Shown: positions 1 to 10,073 of the stretch, in pieces
Layout of the letters: each line of letters opens with the position of its first letter
Numbering within the stretch: the first letter of the stretch is position 1
Assembly: GCF_027912675.1 (NCBI RefSeq)
Contig: NZ_CP115757.1
Span: 2,873,501 to 2,937,500 of the forward strand
Length of the DNA stretch: 64,000 bases
Origin: Paracoccus sp. SCSIO 75233
GTDB taxonomy: Bacteria > Pseudomonadota > Alphaproteobacteria > Rhodobacterales > Rhodobacteraceae
Reading direction: 5' to 3'
The notes under the pieces: model-generated
Told to the model about the DNA's origin: nothing
What the model saw: only the letters and a program-made list of their open reading frames with translations
The model's database searches: none
Position numbers and translations under genes: made by a program

Positions 1-549
1 CAGGCACATCTGTCGCGCCTGACACCGAATTCACGCGAAGCCTTACTGCTTTCGTCGATCGAGGGGCTGCGCAGCGACGAAATCGCGCAGGTCATGCAGG
101 TCACCCCGGACGAGGCCGCAAATCTTGTCAGCGTCGCCCTTGAGGAGATGGCGAACACGATCCGCGGCAACGTGATGATCATCGAGGATGAAACCATCAT
201 CGCGATGGACCTGAAGGGGATCGTTCAGGCGCTTGGCCATGAGGTCACCGGCATCGCCCGGACCCACACGGCCGCGATCCAGCTTGCAGGGGAAAGCCGC
301 CCCGACCTGATCCTGGCGGATATTCAGCTTGCCGACGGATCGTCCGGGATCGACGCCGTGAACGAGCTGCTACGGTCATCGCTTGATGTGCCGGTGATCT
401 TCGTGACCGCCTTCCCGGAACGGTTGCTGACCGGCGACCGGCCTGAACCGGCCTTCCTGATCTCGAAACCTTATACCGAGGATCAGGTCAGCTCTGCCGT
501 CAGTCAGGCCATGTTCTTCGCCTCGACCGAAGGGCTGGAAGCAAGCTGA
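1..549 (+). CDS. phyR: General stress response regulator PhyR (5' partial)
   Basis: The frame is open from the first base, so these 182 residues are the C-terminal part of a longer protein whose start lies outside the window. The first ~55 residues are the end of a sigma-factor-like domain. A receiver domain follows, beginning around 172 with VMIIEDE, with the likely phospho-acceptor Asp in LILADIQL (codon at 319) and the late conserved Lys in LISKPYT. This order (sigma-like, then receiver) is typical of PhyR, which when phosphorylated binds the anti-sigma factor NepR and frees the EcfG-type sigma factor. The usual partners nepR and ecfG are not in the window and may lie upstream. Its stop codon overlaps the apparent start of the next gene. 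Confidence 0.9.
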   Translation, partial: QAHLSRLTPNSREALLLSSIEGLRSDEIAQVMQVTPDEAANLVSVALEEMANTIRGNVMIIEDETIIAMDLKGIVQALGHEVTGIARTHTAAIQLAGESRPDLILADIQLADGSSGIDAVNELLRSSLDVPVIFVTAFPERLLTGDRPEPAFLISKPYTEDQVSSAVSQAMFFASTEGLEAS

Positions 550-1649
550 GCGATCTCGGAATTTTTCTTGTCGCAACGCCGGGACTGGAGCAGCCGCTGG
601 CGGATGAGGCACAGGCGGCAGGCTTCACCGATCCGGTCATCGTGCCGGGCGGCGTGGAAACCCGCGGAGGCTGGGCAGAGGTCTGGCGGGCCAATCTTGT
701 CCTCAGATGCGCGACGCGGGTTCTGGTGCGGATTGCAGAATTCCGGGCCATGCATCTGGCGCAGTTGGACAAGCGGTCGCGCAAGGTCGACTGGCGGTCT
801 GTCCTGCCCCCGGATCAGCCTGTGCGCGTGGAGGCGAGTTGCCGCAAATCGCGGATCTACCACGCCGGGGCCGCAGCACAGCGGATCGAACGCGCCATCA
901 CGAAAGAGCTTGGTGCGCCGATATCGAAAGAGGCCGGAACCGTGGTGAAGCTGCGGATCGAGGATGATCTGGCAGTCGTCAGCCTCGACAGTTCAGGCGA
1001 GAGCCTCCACAAGCGCGGCCACAAGGAAGCCGTCGCAAAGGCACCGATGCGCGAAACGATGGCAGCTGCGTTCCTGCGCGAATGCGGCTATTCTGGTGAT
1101 GAGCCGGTTTTCGATCCGATGTGTGGATCAGGGACCTTTCCCATTGAAGCGGCGGAAATTGCTGCGGGCCTGTTTCCCGGTCGGAGCAGGGAATTCGCGT
1201 TTGAGCAGTTTGCGAGCTTCGATCCGGATATTTGGGCCAGGATGAAAGCAGATGCCGAGACCAAAACCCCGTCGCCGCGCTTCTATGGGCGGGATCGGGA
1301 TGCCGGGGCGGTTCGGATGAGCATCGCGAATGCCGAACGGGCCGGGGTCGGGGCTTTCTGCGAGTTCGCTCCGGGTCAGATCGCTGAAGCGATAGCACCG
1401 GAAGGGCCGGCCGGTCTGGTGATGATAAATCCGCCATATGGTGCGCGGATTGGAAACAAGGGACCGCTTTTCGGCCTTCATGCCAAGATGGGTGAGGTTC
1501 TGCGCGAAAGCTTTGGCGGCTGGCGGGTTGGCATTGTGACCAGCGAACCGGCTCTGGCAAAGGCGACCGGACTGAAGTTTCGCGAGCCCGGCCCGATTGT
1601 CGCTCATGGCGGGCTGAAGGTGCGGTTGTATCAGACCGGACCGCTCTGA
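546..1649 (+). CDS. THUMP-type class I SAM-dependent RNA methyltransferase
   Basis: A predicted 367-residue RNA methyltransferase of the RlmL/UPF0020 type, likely modifying a guanosine in rRNA or tRNA. The C-terminal half carries a SAM-binding stretch (FDPMCGSGTFPIEAA) and the NPPYG motif used by N2-guanine and N6-adenine methyltransferases. The family's conserved N-terminus (IFLVATPGLE) is encoded from 561 on, so the first GTG at 642 would truncate the protein. The only start codon that keeps it is CTG at 546, which overlaps the phyR TGA. I chose this start from the conserved N-terminus; it is rare and should be treated as likely rather than proven. The 3' end overlaps the convergent yihY-type gene by 19 bp. 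A dispersed 21-bp repeat lies inside the gene at 1226-1246. Confidence 0.75.
   Translation: MSDLGIFLVATPGLEQPLADEAQAAGFTDPVIVPGGVETRGGWAEVWRANLVLRCATRVLVRIAEFRAMHLAQLDKRSRKVDWRSVLPPDQPVRVEASCRKSRIYHAGAAAQRIERAITKELGAPISKEAGTVVKLRIEDDLAVVSLDSSGESLHKRGHKEAVAKAPMRETMAAAFLRECGYSGDEPVFDPMCGSGTFPIEAAEIAAGLFPGRSREFAFEQFASFDPDIWARMKADAETKTPSPRFYGRDRDAGAVRMSIANAERAGVGAFCEFAPGQIAEAIAPEGPAGLVMINPPYGARIGNKGPLFGLHAKMGEVLRESFGGWRVGIVTSEPALAKATGLKFREPGPIVAHGGLKVRLYQTGPL
1226..1246 (+). repeat. Dispersed 22-bp element, copy inside a coding sequence
   Basis: The 21 bases starting GGATATTTGGGCCAGGATGA are identical to 17914-17934, which is non-coding DNA downstream of clpP. A third, diverged copy is at 50851-50872 in the reverse direction. 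Here the element is read in frame as DIWARMK, between the SAM-binding stretch and the NPPYG motif of the methyltransferase. Confidence 0.7.
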
Positions 1650-2530
1650 GGTTGTTTTGCCTCTTCGCGCAGCGATCTTCGCGCCTCCCTTGCCGCGATG
1701 ACCCGGCGGCGGCGGCGAAGTTCGACATTGAAGACTGCGCCGAGCATGACCGAAAAAGCCGCGAGATAGAACCACATCAGAAGGGCCACAACCGCACCGA
1801 TTGAGCCATAGATGCGGTTATAGCTGTTGAAGCTGCCGAGATAGGCCGAGAACGCCAGCGAGGCGAGGCCCCATGCAATGGTCGCGACGATGGACCCCCA
1901 GGTAAATATGGCCGTTCTGGGGGTGCGGACATTCGGGCCGTAACGGTAAAGAATACCAATCCCGATCATCACGATCAGCAACATCCCCGCCCAGGGAAGC
2001 CCGGTGATCAGCCATGCCCGCAGCGGACCAAGCGAGAACATGCTGAGGATAATCGGCACCACCACAATCGTGGCCAGCCCCATGAACACCACCCCGACAA
2101 TCGCGAGTGTAAGGATATAGGCCAGCACGAAGCCGAACAGCGTGGAATGCGCCCTGACGCCGTAAGCGGCATTCAGTCCGCGAACGAGCGCATTCACCCC
2201 GGCCCGCGCCGCCACGGTGGCGATCAGGAAGGAAACGAAGGTGGTCCAGCCAAGCTGGGTTCGCCCGCCAGATACCAGCGAATCGACCTGCGCCCTGAGG
2301 ATCGCCATTGCCTCGCCGGGGACGAATTCCTCCGCGACATGGACGTAATCCTCGATCACCATTGGGTCGTACCACAGACCCCAAAGCGCAATGATCGCAG
2401 CAAGACCGGGAAACACGGCGAACATGGCATAGAAGGCCACGCCAGCCGCGATCAGACCCATATGGATCTTGTCCATCCGCTCCCCCAGAGCCATGATGAA
2501 CCGCCATATTTCCAGAAATAGCCCGATCAT
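1631..2530 (-). CDS. YihY/BrkB family inner membrane protein
   Basis: A 299-residue integral membrane protein of the YihY/BrkB family (once misnamed ribonuclease BN). Several long hydrophobic segments are visible, for example around AAGVAFYAMFAVFPGLAA near the N-terminus and IAWGLASLAFSAYLGSF later. The family signature GVAFYAMFAVFPGLAA followed by LWGLWYDP is present. The C-terminus is basic (ELRRRRRVIAAREARR) and probably cytoplasmic. The family's function is not well established. It is convergent with the methyltransferase and separated by 55 bp from dnaQ upstream, so it could be the last gene of the aroE-coaE-dnaQ transcript. Confidence 0.85.
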   Translation of the reverse strand: MIGLFLEIWRFIMALGERMDKIHMGLIAAGVAFYAMFAVFPGLAAIIALWGLWYDPMVIEDYVHVAEEFVPGEAMAILRAQVDSLVSGGRTQLGWTTFVSFLIATVAARAGVNALVRGLNAAYGVRAHSTLFGFVLAYILTLAIVGVVFMGLATIVVVPIILSMFSLGPLRAWLITGLPWAGMLLIVMIGIGILYRYGPNVRTPRTAIFTWGSIVATIAWGLASLAFSAYLGSFNSYNRIYGSIGAVVALLMWFYLAAFSVMLGAVFNVELRRRRRVIAAREARRSLREEAKQPQSGPV

Positions 2531-2585
2531 GCGCCCCGCCCGTTGATACGCGTAGTTTCAGCGGAACGGGGTCTGGTTTCAACCG

Positions 2586-3302
2586 TCAGTGTTTTGTGAC
2601 GTAGCGAAGCCAGATCGGATTATCGCCCAGAGTCGTAATGAATTTCTCATGCGCCTCAACCTCCTCCGGGCTCAGGCGGGACGGCAGAGGCGTCGGGCGG
2701 GCCATCTTCGCGGCCGGCGTCTGGCTTTGCGTGCTGCTGCTGTTCTGAGGTTTGGCCTTGCTTGGCGCATCAAGCACAAGGTCGGGCTGACGGCCGCCGA
2801 TCAGTTCCAGATAAACCTCAGCCAGAATTTCGCTGTCCAGCAGCGCCCCGTGAAGCGTCCGGGCGGAATTGTCGATGCCGAAACGCCGGCACAGCGCGTC
2901 GAGCGAGTTCTGTGCGCCGGGAAACTTTTCCCGCGCGAGCGCCAGCGTATCGAGCGCCCGCGACCAGGGCAGGGTCTTGCGACCGATCATCTTCAGCTCG
3001 GCATTGAGGAACTTCATATCGAAGCTGGCATTGTGAATGACCAGCTTGGCATCGCTGCCGATGAAATCGATAAACTCATCCGCGACCTGCGAGAAAAGCG
3101 GTTTGTCCTGCAGGAATTCGCTCGTCAGACCGTGAACTGCAACGGCATCGTCGGGCACGTCACGTTCAGGGTTGATGTATTTGTGGAACGTGTTTCCGGT
3201 TGGCAGGTGGTTCAGTAGCTCGACCGCGCCGATTTCCACCAGACGATCGCCCTGATCGGGATCGAAGCCGGTTGTTTCCGTATCCATGACGATTTCACGC
3301 AT
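2586..3302 (-). CDS. dnaQ: DNA polymerase III epsilon subunit (3'-5' exonuclease)
   Basis: A 238-residue proofreading exonuclease of the replicative polymerase. The DEDD catalytic motifs are visible: Exo [11 protein letters not shown] at the N-terminus, the middle region [10 protein letters not shown], and Exo [20 protein letters not shown]. After about residue 175 comes a low-complexity, Pro/Ser/Lys-rich linker and a short C-terminal tail that in this family contacts the alpha subunit. The ATG overlaps the end of coaE by 8 bp, so it is probably translated in the aroE-coaE-dnaQ operon that points away from the putative origin. Confidence 0.95.
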   Translation of the reverse strand: MREIVMDTETTGFDPDQGDRLVEIGAVELLNHLPTGNTFHKYINPERDVPDDAVAVHGLTSEFLQDKPLFSQVADEFIDFIGSDAKLVIHNASFDMKFLNAELKMIGRKTLPWSRALDTLALAREKFPGAQNSLDALCRRFGIDNSARTLHGALLDSEILAEVYLELIGGRQPDLVLDAPSKAKPQNSSSTQSQTPAAKMARPTPLPSRLSPEEVEAHEKFITTLGDNPIWLRYVTKH

Positions 3303-3894
3303 TCAGACGGCCCAGAATAGCGGTGCATATGTTACGGACGGCGCGCCGCGCGCCTTCCATGTCGTCGGTCGGGATAACCCAGTTGGCCCTTGCGCGTTTT
3401 TCGGCGTCGGGCATTTGACGGCTCAGGATCATGTCGAGCGCGTCCGACGTCATTCCCGGTCGCGCCAATACGCGGCTTCGCTGGGTTTCGGCGTCCGTTG
3501 AAACGACAGCGACACCGTCGACGCTGTCCTGCGCGCCGGTTTCGAAAAGCAGCGGGATATCAAGAACGATGATCCGGGCGTTGTCCTCATTTGCTTGCGA
3601 AATGAAGCGCCTGCGGTCGTCGGCGACCAGCGGGTGGACAATGGCCTCAAGCCGCGAAAGCGCGGCGGGATCTTTTGCGAGGATTGCTTTCAGCGCCTCC
3701 CTGTCGACCGCCCCATCCCGGACAGCGCCGGGAAATTCGGCACCAACCGGCTCAACCGCCGCACCGTCCCTCGCATAAAGGCGATGGACGGCAGCGTCGG
3801 CATCCCAGACCGGGTGGCCGAGATCGCCAAACATTTTTGCGGTCGTGGATTTTCCCATACCGATGGAGCCGGTGAGGCCAAGCAGAAAGCTCAC
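3295..3894 (-). CDS. coaE: Dephospho-CoA kinase
   Basis: A 199-residue enzyme catalysing the last step of coenzyme A synthesis, the ATP-dependent phosphorylation of dephospho-CoA. The P-loop [12 protein letters not shown] is at residues ~6-17, followed by the family's [10 protein letters not shown] stretch (substrate pocket) and DIPLLFETG. Length is normal for the family. It overlaps aroE by 4 bp upstream (ATGA-type) and dnaQ by 8 bp downstream, indicating translational coupling. Confidence 0.95.
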   Translation of the reverse strand: MSFLLGLTGSIGMGKSTTAKMFGDLGHPVWDADAAVHRLYARDGAAVEPVGAEFPGAVRDGAVDREALKAILAKDPAALSRLEAIVHPLVADDRRRFISQANEDNARIIVLDIPLLFETGAQDSVDGVAVVSTDAETQRSRVLARPGMTSDALDMILSRQMPDAEKRARANWVIPTDDMEGARRAVRNICTAILGRLNA

Positions 3895-4733
3895 AACACG
3901 GCGTCCCGAAGCGCGTCATCGACCTCTGGCCGCTGGCCGAACCAACGCTCGAATCCCGGCGCTGCCTGATGGAGAAGCATGCCGAGACCATCGACGATTT
4001 CGCAGCCGCGTTGCTCTGCCTCCTTCAGGAAGTCGGTGATCAGGGGGGTGTAGACCAGATCGGTTACCAAAGCGTCCCGGTTCAACGCATCCAGCGGGAC
4101 GCGCAGCGGTGGCTTTCCGGTCATGCCCATCGAAGTCGCATTGACGACAGTGGTCGCGCCTTCAAGCATATTGCCCGCCTGCGCCCAGTCATAAACAACG
4201 ATTTTCGCGCCGAATTCTGCCTTGATCTGCTCGGCCCGCAGCTTGGTGCGGTTGCTGATCCGCAATTCCGGCACGCCCGCCTCCAGCAGGGAGGCAACAA
4301 CAGCACGCGCGGCACCACCAGCGCCGATCACGGCGGCGGCGCCGGATTCCGGATGCCAATGCGGGGCGCTTTGGGTCAGGTTGGTGACGAACCCGTAGCC
4401 ATCGGTGTTATCGGCGTGGATTTTGCCGTCGTCACGGAAGATCAATGTGTTTGCCGCGCCGATAAGCGACGCCCTGTCGGTCACGATATCGGCAATTTTC
4501 AGGACCGCTTCCTTATGTGGTATCGTCACATTCGCGCCCGCAAAGCCCATGCGCGGCAAAGCGCGAAGAACCTGTTCGAGATTCTCCGGCGCAACGGGCA
4601 GCGGGACATAGTCGCCATCGATCTGATAACGGTGCAGCCAGTGCCGATGCAGGCGCGGCGATCTGGAATGCGCGACCGGCCAGCCAAGGACGCCGGCGAG
4701 CGGTGCGTGAGGTATCCGATCATGATCAGTCAT
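3891..4733 (-). CDS. aroE: Shikimate dehydrogenase
   Basis: A 280-residue NADPH-dependent enzyme that reduces 3-dehydroshikimate to shikimate in the aromatic amino acid pathway. Substrate-binding motifs are visible: HSRSPRLH near residue 22, [10 protein letters not shown] with the catalytic Lys, and NTDGYGF with the catalytic Asp. The NADP fold follows with [13 protein letters not shown], and the C-terminal [12 protein letters not shown] closes the active site. It is the first gene of the minus-strand aroE-coaE-dnaQ set and starts beside the putative replication origin. In the Caulobacter arrangement, as I recall it, maf lies between aroE and the origin; here it is absent. Confidence 0.95.
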   Translation of the reverse strand: MTDHDRIPHAPLAGVLGWPVAHSRSPRLHRHWLHRYQIDGDYVPLPVAPENLEQVLRALPRMGFAGANVTIPHKEAVLKIADIVTDRASLIGAANTLIFRDDGKIHADNTDGYGFVTNLTQSAPHWHPESGAAAVIGAGGAARAVVASLLEAGVPELRISNRTKLRAEQIKAEFGAKIVVYDWAQAGNMLEGATTVVNATSMGMTGKPPLRVPLDALNRDALVTDLVYTPLITDFLKEAEQRGCEIVDGLGMLLHQAAPGFERWFGQRPEVDDALRDAVL

Positions 4734-5101
4734 GGCGCGTGGATAGCTCCTGTCGGGCAGGCTGAAAAGAACAAAAGATCGCCTGTCATCATGGTACCGC
4801 CGGGTAACTCTGTGGACAATCTTGTTGATGGTAAAGTGCAGAATTTATGCGTGGGACAACTCGGGCGAACGAAACCGGAATGCCGGGTCCTTTCCACATG
4901 TTGATCGGCGGAAGGAAGCTGTCCATAGGCTGTGGAAAATGACTCACGATATATGTAAAATACTGATTTATAATGATTTTATAGGTGTGATTTGGGGCGA
5001 CCACTGTGGAACAATCTGTCGGATCGGGAGTATCCGATTACCCACAGCCCCTACAATCATCATCATCTTTATTCTCTTCTTTTATATGCTTATAGGAAGA
5101 C
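4734..5101. other. Candidate chromosomal replication origin (oriC)
   Basis: A 368-bp gap without a gene, between divergent aroE and hemJ. DnaA-box-like 9-mers (consensus TTATCCACA) with one mismatch are at 4811-4819 (reverse), 4931-4939 (reverse) and 5038-5046 (forward); two-mismatch copies are at 4890-4898 and 5005-5013. AT-rich stretches occur at ~4943-4985 and ~5049-5097. One GANTC (CcrM-type) site is at 4941. Genes on both sides point away from it (minus to the left up to yihY, plus to the right through parB), and parS sites and parAB lie within 7.5 kb. In Caulobacter the origin lies in the corresponding place, between the aroE/coaE/dnaQ side and the rho/mnmE/mnmG/parAB side. No origin activity can be proven from sequence. 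Confidence 0.6.
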
Positions 5102-5548
5102 ATGATCGATTTCCTCACCCTGGCCTATCCCTGGATCAAGTCTCTGCACATCATGGCTGTGATGAGCTGGATGGCTGGGCTGTTTTATCTGCCAAGACTG
5201 TTCGTCTATCACGTTGAGCGTCGCAGAGAGGGCAACGAACCGACAGCGTCTTTCGTGATCATGGAAGAGAAGCTTTTGAGGATGATCATGAACCCGGCCA
5301 TGCTGGTGAGCTGGGCTTGCGGTGTGCTGCTGGTGATGACGCCGGGAATCGTTGTCTGGTCGATGATCTGGCCGTGGACGAAGGCTATTGCTGTGATTGC
5401 AATGACGTGGTTTCACATGTGGCTGGCGGGTCAGCGAAAGAAGCTGCTTCTGTCGGAGGGTCTGACCGGGCGGCAATATCGGATGATGAACGAAGTGCCG
5501 ACATTGCTGATGGCCATCATTGTCGTCTCGGTGGTTGTCAAATTCTGA
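5102..5548 (+). CDS. hemJ: Protoporphyrinogen oxidase HemJ
   Basis: A 148-residue membrane protein matching HemJ (former UPF0093), the oxygen-independent enzyme for the protoporphyrinogen to protoporphyrin step of heme synthesis in many alphaproteobacteria. The family's N-terminal block SLHIMAVMSWMAGLFYLPR, with its conserved His, is followed by LFVYH. About four transmembrane helices are visible, ending in LLMAIIVVSVVVKF. The ATG has a good AGGAAG ribosome site just upstream. It is the first gene to the right of the putative origin. hemE, which accompanies this locus in Caulobacter, is not here. Confidence 0.92.
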   Translation: MIDFLTLAYPWIKSLHIMAVMSWMAGLFYLPRLFVYHVERRREGNEPTASFVIMEEKLLRMIMNPAMLVSWACGVLLVMTPGIVVWSMIWPWTKAIAVIAMTWFHMWLAGQRKKLLLSEGLTGRQYRMMNEVPTLLMAIIVVSVVVKF

Positions 5549-5682
5549 CGTTTCGGCCTGTGTGGTTGACTCGTGGTGGTGGATAACCTATCTGGCTGGT
5601 AATTGCCCCGCCGTCCGGCAGGGGTGTCCTCCTTATTATATGAAGATGTCGCGGCCTGGTGTTCGCGATTATTGGTGATGCC

Positions 5683-6954
5683 ATGAGCGATGAACGTCTG
5701 AACCTGTCCGATCTGAAGGCGAAGAGCCCGAAAGATCTCCTCGCGATGGCGGAGGAGTGGGAAATCGAGAATGCCTCGACCATGCGCAAGGGCGAGATGA
5801 TGTTCTCGATCCTTAAAGAGCACGCGGATGATGGTTTCGAGATCGGCGGCGATGGTGTTCTTGAGGTGGTGCAGGACGGTTTTGGGTTCCTGCGGTCCAC
5901 GGAAGCGAATTATCTGCCCGGCCCGGACGATATCTATGTCAGCCCCGAGATGATCCGGCAGCACTCGCTGCGGACTGGTGATACTGTCGAGGGCGTGATT
6001 CGTGCGCCGGGTGAGAACGAGCGTTATTTCGCCCTGACAAAGGTCGAAATGATCAATTTCGGCGATCCGGAAAAAGCGCGTCACAAGGTTGCATTCGACA
6101 ACCTGACGCCGCTTTATCCGAATGAGCGGCTGAATATGGAGATCGAAGACCCGACGATAAAGGATCGCTCAGCCCGGATCATCGACCTTGTCGCGCCGAT
6201 CGGGAAGGGTCAGCGTTCGCTGATCGTGGCACCGCCGCGGACAGGTAAGACCGTCCTGTTGCAGAATATCGCGCATTCTATCGAGCGTAATCATCCGGAA
6301 TGCTATCTGATCGTTCTTCTGATCGACGAACGCCCGGAAGAGGTGACTGATATGCAGCGTTCGGTGAAGGGCGAGGTTGTCAGCTCGACCTTCGACGAAC
6401 CGGCGAGCCGTCACGTCGCCGTGTCGGAAATGGTGATCGAAAAGGCGAAACGTCTGGTCGAACATAAGCGCGATGTGGTGATTCTGCTCGACTCGATTAC
6501 CCGGCTTGGTCGGGCGTTTAACACTGTGGTGCCGTCCTCAGGCAAGGTGCTGACTGGTGGTGTTGACGCGAACGCATTGCAGCGCCCGAAGCGGTTCTTC
6601 GGTGCGGCGCGGAATATCGAGGAAGGTGGCTCACTGACGATTATCGCGACGGCGCTGATCGATACCGGCTCGCGGATGGACGAAGTGATCTTTGAAGAAT
6701 TCAAGGGCACGGGCAACAGTGAGATTGTTCTGGATCGCAAGGTTGCCGATAAGCGCGTCTTCCCGGCGATGGATATCCTTAAATCGGGTACGCGGAAGGA
6801 AGAGCTTCTGGTCGATGCGAAGGATCTTCAGAAGACTTATCTGCTGCGGCGTATCCTCAATCCGATGGGAACGACCGATGCGATTGAATTCCTGATCTCA
6901 AAACTGAAACAGACGAAGAATAACGGGGAATTCTTCGACTCGATGAACGCGTGA
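5683..6954 (+). CDS. rho: Transcription termination factor Rho
   Basis: A 423-residue RNA helicase that terminates transcription. The N-terminal Rho/SAP-like and cold-shock RNA-binding domains ([28 protein letters not shown]) precede the RecA-type ATPase with P-loop PPRTGKT at residues 184-190 and the Q/R-loop region toward the C-terminus. I start at the ATG at 5683 (MSDERLNL), the family's usual N-terminus, instead of the GTG at 5659. A 134-bp leader separates it from hemJ; rho genes are often autoregulated by attenuation in the leader, but no element is identified here. Confidence 0.96.
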   Translation: MSDERLNLSDLKAKSPKDLLAMAEEWEIENASTMRKGEMMFSILKEHADDGFEIGGDGVLEVVQDGFGFLRSTEANYLPGPDDIYVSPEMIRQHSLRTGDTVEGVIRAPGENERYFALTKVEMINFGDPEKARHKVAFDNLTPLYPNERLNMEIEDPTIKDRSARIIDLVAPIGKGQRSLIVAPPRTGKTVLLQNIAHSIERNHPECYLIVLLIDERPEEVTDMQRSVKGEVVSSTFDEPASRHVAVSEMVIEKAKRLVEHKRDVVILLDSITRLGRAFNTVVPSSGKVLTGGVDANALQRPKRFFGAARNIEEGGSLTIIATALIDTGSRMDEVIFEEFKGTGNSEIVLDRKVADKRVFPAMDILKSGTRKEELLVDAKDLQKTYLLRRILNPMGTTDAIEFLISKLKQTKNNGEFFDSMNA

Positions 6955-6960
6955 TGGGTT

Positions 6961-8220
6961 TTGGGCACGATTTTCGCAGAAGCGACGCCGCCCGGGCGGG
7001 GCGGTGTGTCGATTATCCGGCTAAGCGGCGCTGAAGCGCGGCAGGTCGGTGAATCGCTATGCGGAAATCTTCCTGAGGCGCGGCACTGTTATTTTCGCTT
7101 GATCAGGGATGGCGATGATCTGATCGATCAGGCGCTGGTGTTTCGGTTTGATGCCGGATCGAGCTTTACCGGCGAAGAGAGTTTTGAATTCCAGCTACAC
7201 GGTGCGCCGGTGGTGGCACGTCGGCTTGAGGCGGCGCTGATATCCCGCGGCTTGCGAAGGGCAGAGCCGGGTGAGTTCACCATGCGGGCGTTCATGTCTG
7301 GGCGCATGGATCTGGCCGAAGTCGAGGGTTTGTCGGATTTGCTGGCAGCCGAAACCGAAGCGCAACGGAAGCTGGCGGCTGAAACGAGTTCAGGGGCGCT
7401 TGGCAAGCTGGCGGAATCGTGGCGGTCGGATTTGCTGAATGCCGGGGCGTTGCTTACGGCGTCTATTGACTTTGCGGACGAAGAAATTCCCGATGACGTG
7501 GCGAGAGATGTGGGGCAACTGATCTCATCGGTGCGCGAGTCCATCGCGACTCAGTTGGCGGGTTTTCCTGCAAGCGCGCGGTTGCGGGAAGGTTTTGAGG
7601 TTGCCTTGGTTGGAGCGCCGAATGCGGGGAAGTCATCCTTGCTGAATGCTTTTGCGCGTCGGGATATTGCGATTGTGACGGCTCAGCCGGGGACGACTCG
7701 CGATGTCGTGGAATTTTCGGCGGATTTACGGGGTCTGCCGGTGCGGTTCCTTGATACGGCGGGAATGCGGCAAACATCTGATGATATTGAGAAAATAGGG
7801 GTGGAACGCGCGCGGAAGAGGGCCGAAGAGGCTGATCTTCGGCTTTTTGTCGGCGAAATTCCGGAGGATGCGTCGGATTTGATTCGGGACGGGGATATGT
7901 TCGTGCGGTCAAAGGCGGATCTGACGGGTGAGGCTGGTGCTGTGTCCAGCGTCACTGGTATAGGGATTGAAGAACTATTGGATCGGATTTTCGATGTTCT
8001 TCAGGAGCGGGTGGCGGGTGCAGGGCTGGCCAGTCATGAGCGTCAGGCGGAAGCCTTGGCGCGTGCAGCCGCTGCTCTGAAGATCGATCCGGATGCGGAG
8101 CCGGAATTTCTGGTCGAAGCGCTGCGCGAGGCCGGACAATATTTGCAGCGCTTGGTTGGAAAAATCGACGCAGAGGACTATTTTGATCAGGTCTTCAGTT
8201 CGTTCTGTGTCGGAAAATAG
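6961..8220 (+). CDS. mnmE: tRNA uridine-5-carboxymethylaminomethyl modification GTPase MnmE
   Basis: A 419-residue GTPase that works with MnmG to make the cmnm5 modification at the tRNA wobble uridine. The N-terminal folate-binding domain begins [13 protein letters not shown]. The G domain has G1 [11 protein letters not shown]3 DTAG and a G4-like SKADL. The protein ends with the conserved SSFCVGK, whose Cys is essential in the family. The only start matching the conserved N-terminus is TTG at 6961, six bases after the rho stop. The modest length is normal for Rhodobacteraceae. Confidence 0.93.
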   Translation: MGTIFAEATPPGRGGVSIIRLSGAEARQVGESLCGNLPEARHCYFRLIRDGDDLIDQALVFRFDAGSSFTGEESFEFQLHGAPVVARRLEAALISRGLRRAEPGEFTMRAFMSGRMDLAEVEGLSDLLAAETEAQRKLAAETSSGALGKLAESWRSDLLNAGALLTASIDFADEEIPDDVARDVGQLISSVRESIATQLAGFPASARLREGFEVALVGAPNAGKSSLLNAFARRDIAIVTAQPGTTRDVVEFSADLRGLPVRFLDTAGMRQTSDDIEKIGVERARKRAEEADLRLFVGEIPEDASDLIRDGDMFVRSKADLTGEAGAVSSVTGIGIEELLDRIFDVLQERVAGAGLASHERQAEALARAAAALKIDPDAEPEFLVEALREAGQYLQRLVGKIDAEDYFDQVFSSFCVGK

Positions 8221-8223
8221 GAC

Positions 8224-8239
8224 CGTTTCACGTGAAACA
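8224..8239. promoter_or_regulatory. parS centromere-like site 1
   Basis: CGTTTCACGTGAAACA matches the bacterial parS consensus TGTTTCACGTGAAACA with one mismatch at the first base; the inner 14 bases are a perfect palindrome. It is the binding site for ParB (encoded at 11432) used in chromosome segregation. It covers the GTG start codon of mnmG. Confidence 0.9.
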
Positions 8240-10073
8240 ATATGATGTCATCGTTGTGGGCGGGGGGCACGCCGGGACAGAAGCGGCCAGCGTTGCGGCG
8301 CGGCTTGGGAAGTCGGTCGCGCTTGTTACGATGTCTGAGCGGGATATTGGCACGATGTCCTGCAATCCGGCGATCGGCGGATTGGGTAAGGGCCACCTTG
8401 TCCGCGAAATTGACGCGATGGACGGGCTTATGGGTCGGCTCGCGGATGCTGCGGGTATTCAGTATCGTTTGTTGAATCGGCGAAAGGGGCCCGCCGTGCA
8501 GGGGCCGCGCACCCAGGCAGATCGTAATGCCTATCGCGCCGCGGCGCTCGCGGCAGTTCAGGTGTCGCCGAATATTGATCTGGTTTATGGCGAGGTGACG
8601 GGACTGGTCATCGGTAGCGGGCGGATCGGCGGCGTCTTCATGGGAAATGCGTCGCTGAAAGCCGACCGGGTGATCATCACGACGGGGACGTTTCTCAACG
8701 GTATTATCCATATTGGCGAAGAACAGCGTCAAGCTGGCAGGTGGGGTGATGCATCAGCTTCGTCGCTCGCGTCTGCGATTAAGGATTTGGGCGTCCAGTT
8801 TGGGCGGTTGAAAACAGGAACGCCGCCGCGATTAAATGGAAAGACGATAGACTGGGATAGTGTTGGGACGCAGCCCGGTGACGATGAACCCGAATTCCTC
8901 TCGTTCCTGACACATAGCACCGCGTTGCAGCAGGTCAGCTGCGGGGTCACGCACACGAACGCGCGGACGCATGATATTATCCGGGAAAACCTTTCGAAGT
9001 CGGCTATGTATGGCGGTCGCATCGAGGGCGTCGGCCCGCGATACTGCCCCTCGATCGAGGATAAGATACATCGCTTCGCCGATAAGGAATCGCATCAGAT
9101 CTTCTTGGAGCCGGAGGGCCTGCAAACCGACCTTGTCTATCCGAACGGGATTTCCACATCGTTGCCGGCGGACATTCAGCGAGAATATGTAAACTCCATC
9201 AGTGGGCTCGAACATGCAGAGATCGTCCAGCCCGGTTACGCGGTCGAGTATGATTATGTAGATCCGCGATCGCTTGAGCCAACGCTTAGGGTTCGCGGGG
9301 TAGAGGGGCTGTATTTTGCGGGCCAGATCAATGGCACGACGGGTTATGAGGAGGCGGCGGCGCAGGGCCTCGTTGCGGGGCTGAATGCCGCAACGGGTGA
9401 TGCGGCGGTATTTTCGCGGACGACCTCATATATTGGGGTGATGATCGACGACCTCACAACCCGTGGTGCGACTGAGCCGTACAGGATGTTCACGTCGCGC
9501 GCAGAATACCGACTGTCCTTGCGCGCGGACAATGCTGATCAACGCCTGACTCCGCTGGCAATTGCGCTTGGATGTGTGGGGGAGGACAGGCGCCGATCTT
9601 TCGAAGAGAAGATGTCGCGTCTGGACTCGGCAATGGATGTGTTGAACGAAATCAGTTTCGGCGGCAGAGATCTCGCGACGGCAGATTTTGAAACCGGCCG
9701 TGATAGCCGCCGGCGCACTGCGTTCGAACTGCTGTCAAACAAGGATGTCGAACTCTCCAACCTCCGTGATTTATGTGCGGAGATTCCAGAGTGGGACGCG
9801 TCAACTGAGCGGCAGGTCAAGATTCAGGCGATCTATGCGCAGTATGTCGAGCGGCAGAAGCGGGAAGCCGAGGCGATGAAACGGGACGAGACTGTCGAGC
9901 TATCGCGAGAGATTGACTATCAATCTATCCCGGGTCTGTCGAATGAACTTCGCAGCAAGCTGGCGCTGGCGAAACCTGCAACGGTCGCCGCCGCCGCGCG
10001 CATCGAGGGTATGACCCCTGCGGCGCTTTCGTTGCTTGTTGCCACGGCGCGGAAGCTCGGCCGAGCCGGATGA
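8232..10073 (+). CDS. mnmG: tRNA uridine-5-carboxymethylaminomethyl modification enzyme MnmG (GidA)
   Basis: A 613-residue FAD-dependent partner of MnmE. The N-terminal dinucleotide fold [10 protein letters not shown] binds FAD; the conserved [15 protein letters not shown] and TGTFLNG blocks follow, and a C-terminal helical domain binds MnmE and tRNA. The start is GTG at 8232, the only plausible one because no ATG lies between the mnmE stop and the conserved YDVIVVGGG; it sits inside parS site 1. The end overlaps rsmG by an ATGA junction. Confidence 0.95.
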   Translation: MKQYDVIVVGGGHAGTEAASVAARLGKSVALVTMSERDIGTMSCNPAIGGLGKGHLVREIDAMDGLMGRLADAAGIQYRLLNRRKGPAVQGPRTQADRNAYRAAALAAVQVSPNIDLVYGEVTGLVIGSGRIGGVFMGNASLKADRVIITTGTFLNGIIHIGEEQRQAGRWGDASASSLASAIKDLGVQFGRLKTGTPPRLNGKTIDWDSVGTQPGDDEPEFLSFLTHSTALQQVSCGVTHTNARTHDIIRENLSKSAMYGGRIEGVGPRYCPSIEDKIHRFADKESHQIFLEPEGLQTDLVYPNGISTSLPADIQREYVNSISGLEHAEIVQPGYAVEYDYVDPRSLEPTLRVRGVEGLYFAGQINGTTGYEEAAAQGLVAGLNAATGDAAVFSRTTSYIGVMIDDLTTRGATEPYRMFTSRAEYRLSLRADNADQRLTPLAIALGCVGEDRRRSFEEKMSRLDSAMDVLNEISFGGRDLATADFETGRDSRRRTAFELLSNKDVELSNLRDLCAEIPEWDASTERQVKIQAIYAQYVERQKREAEAMKRDETVELSREIDYQSIPGLSNELRSKLALAKPATVAAAARIEGMTPAALSLLVATARKLGRAG

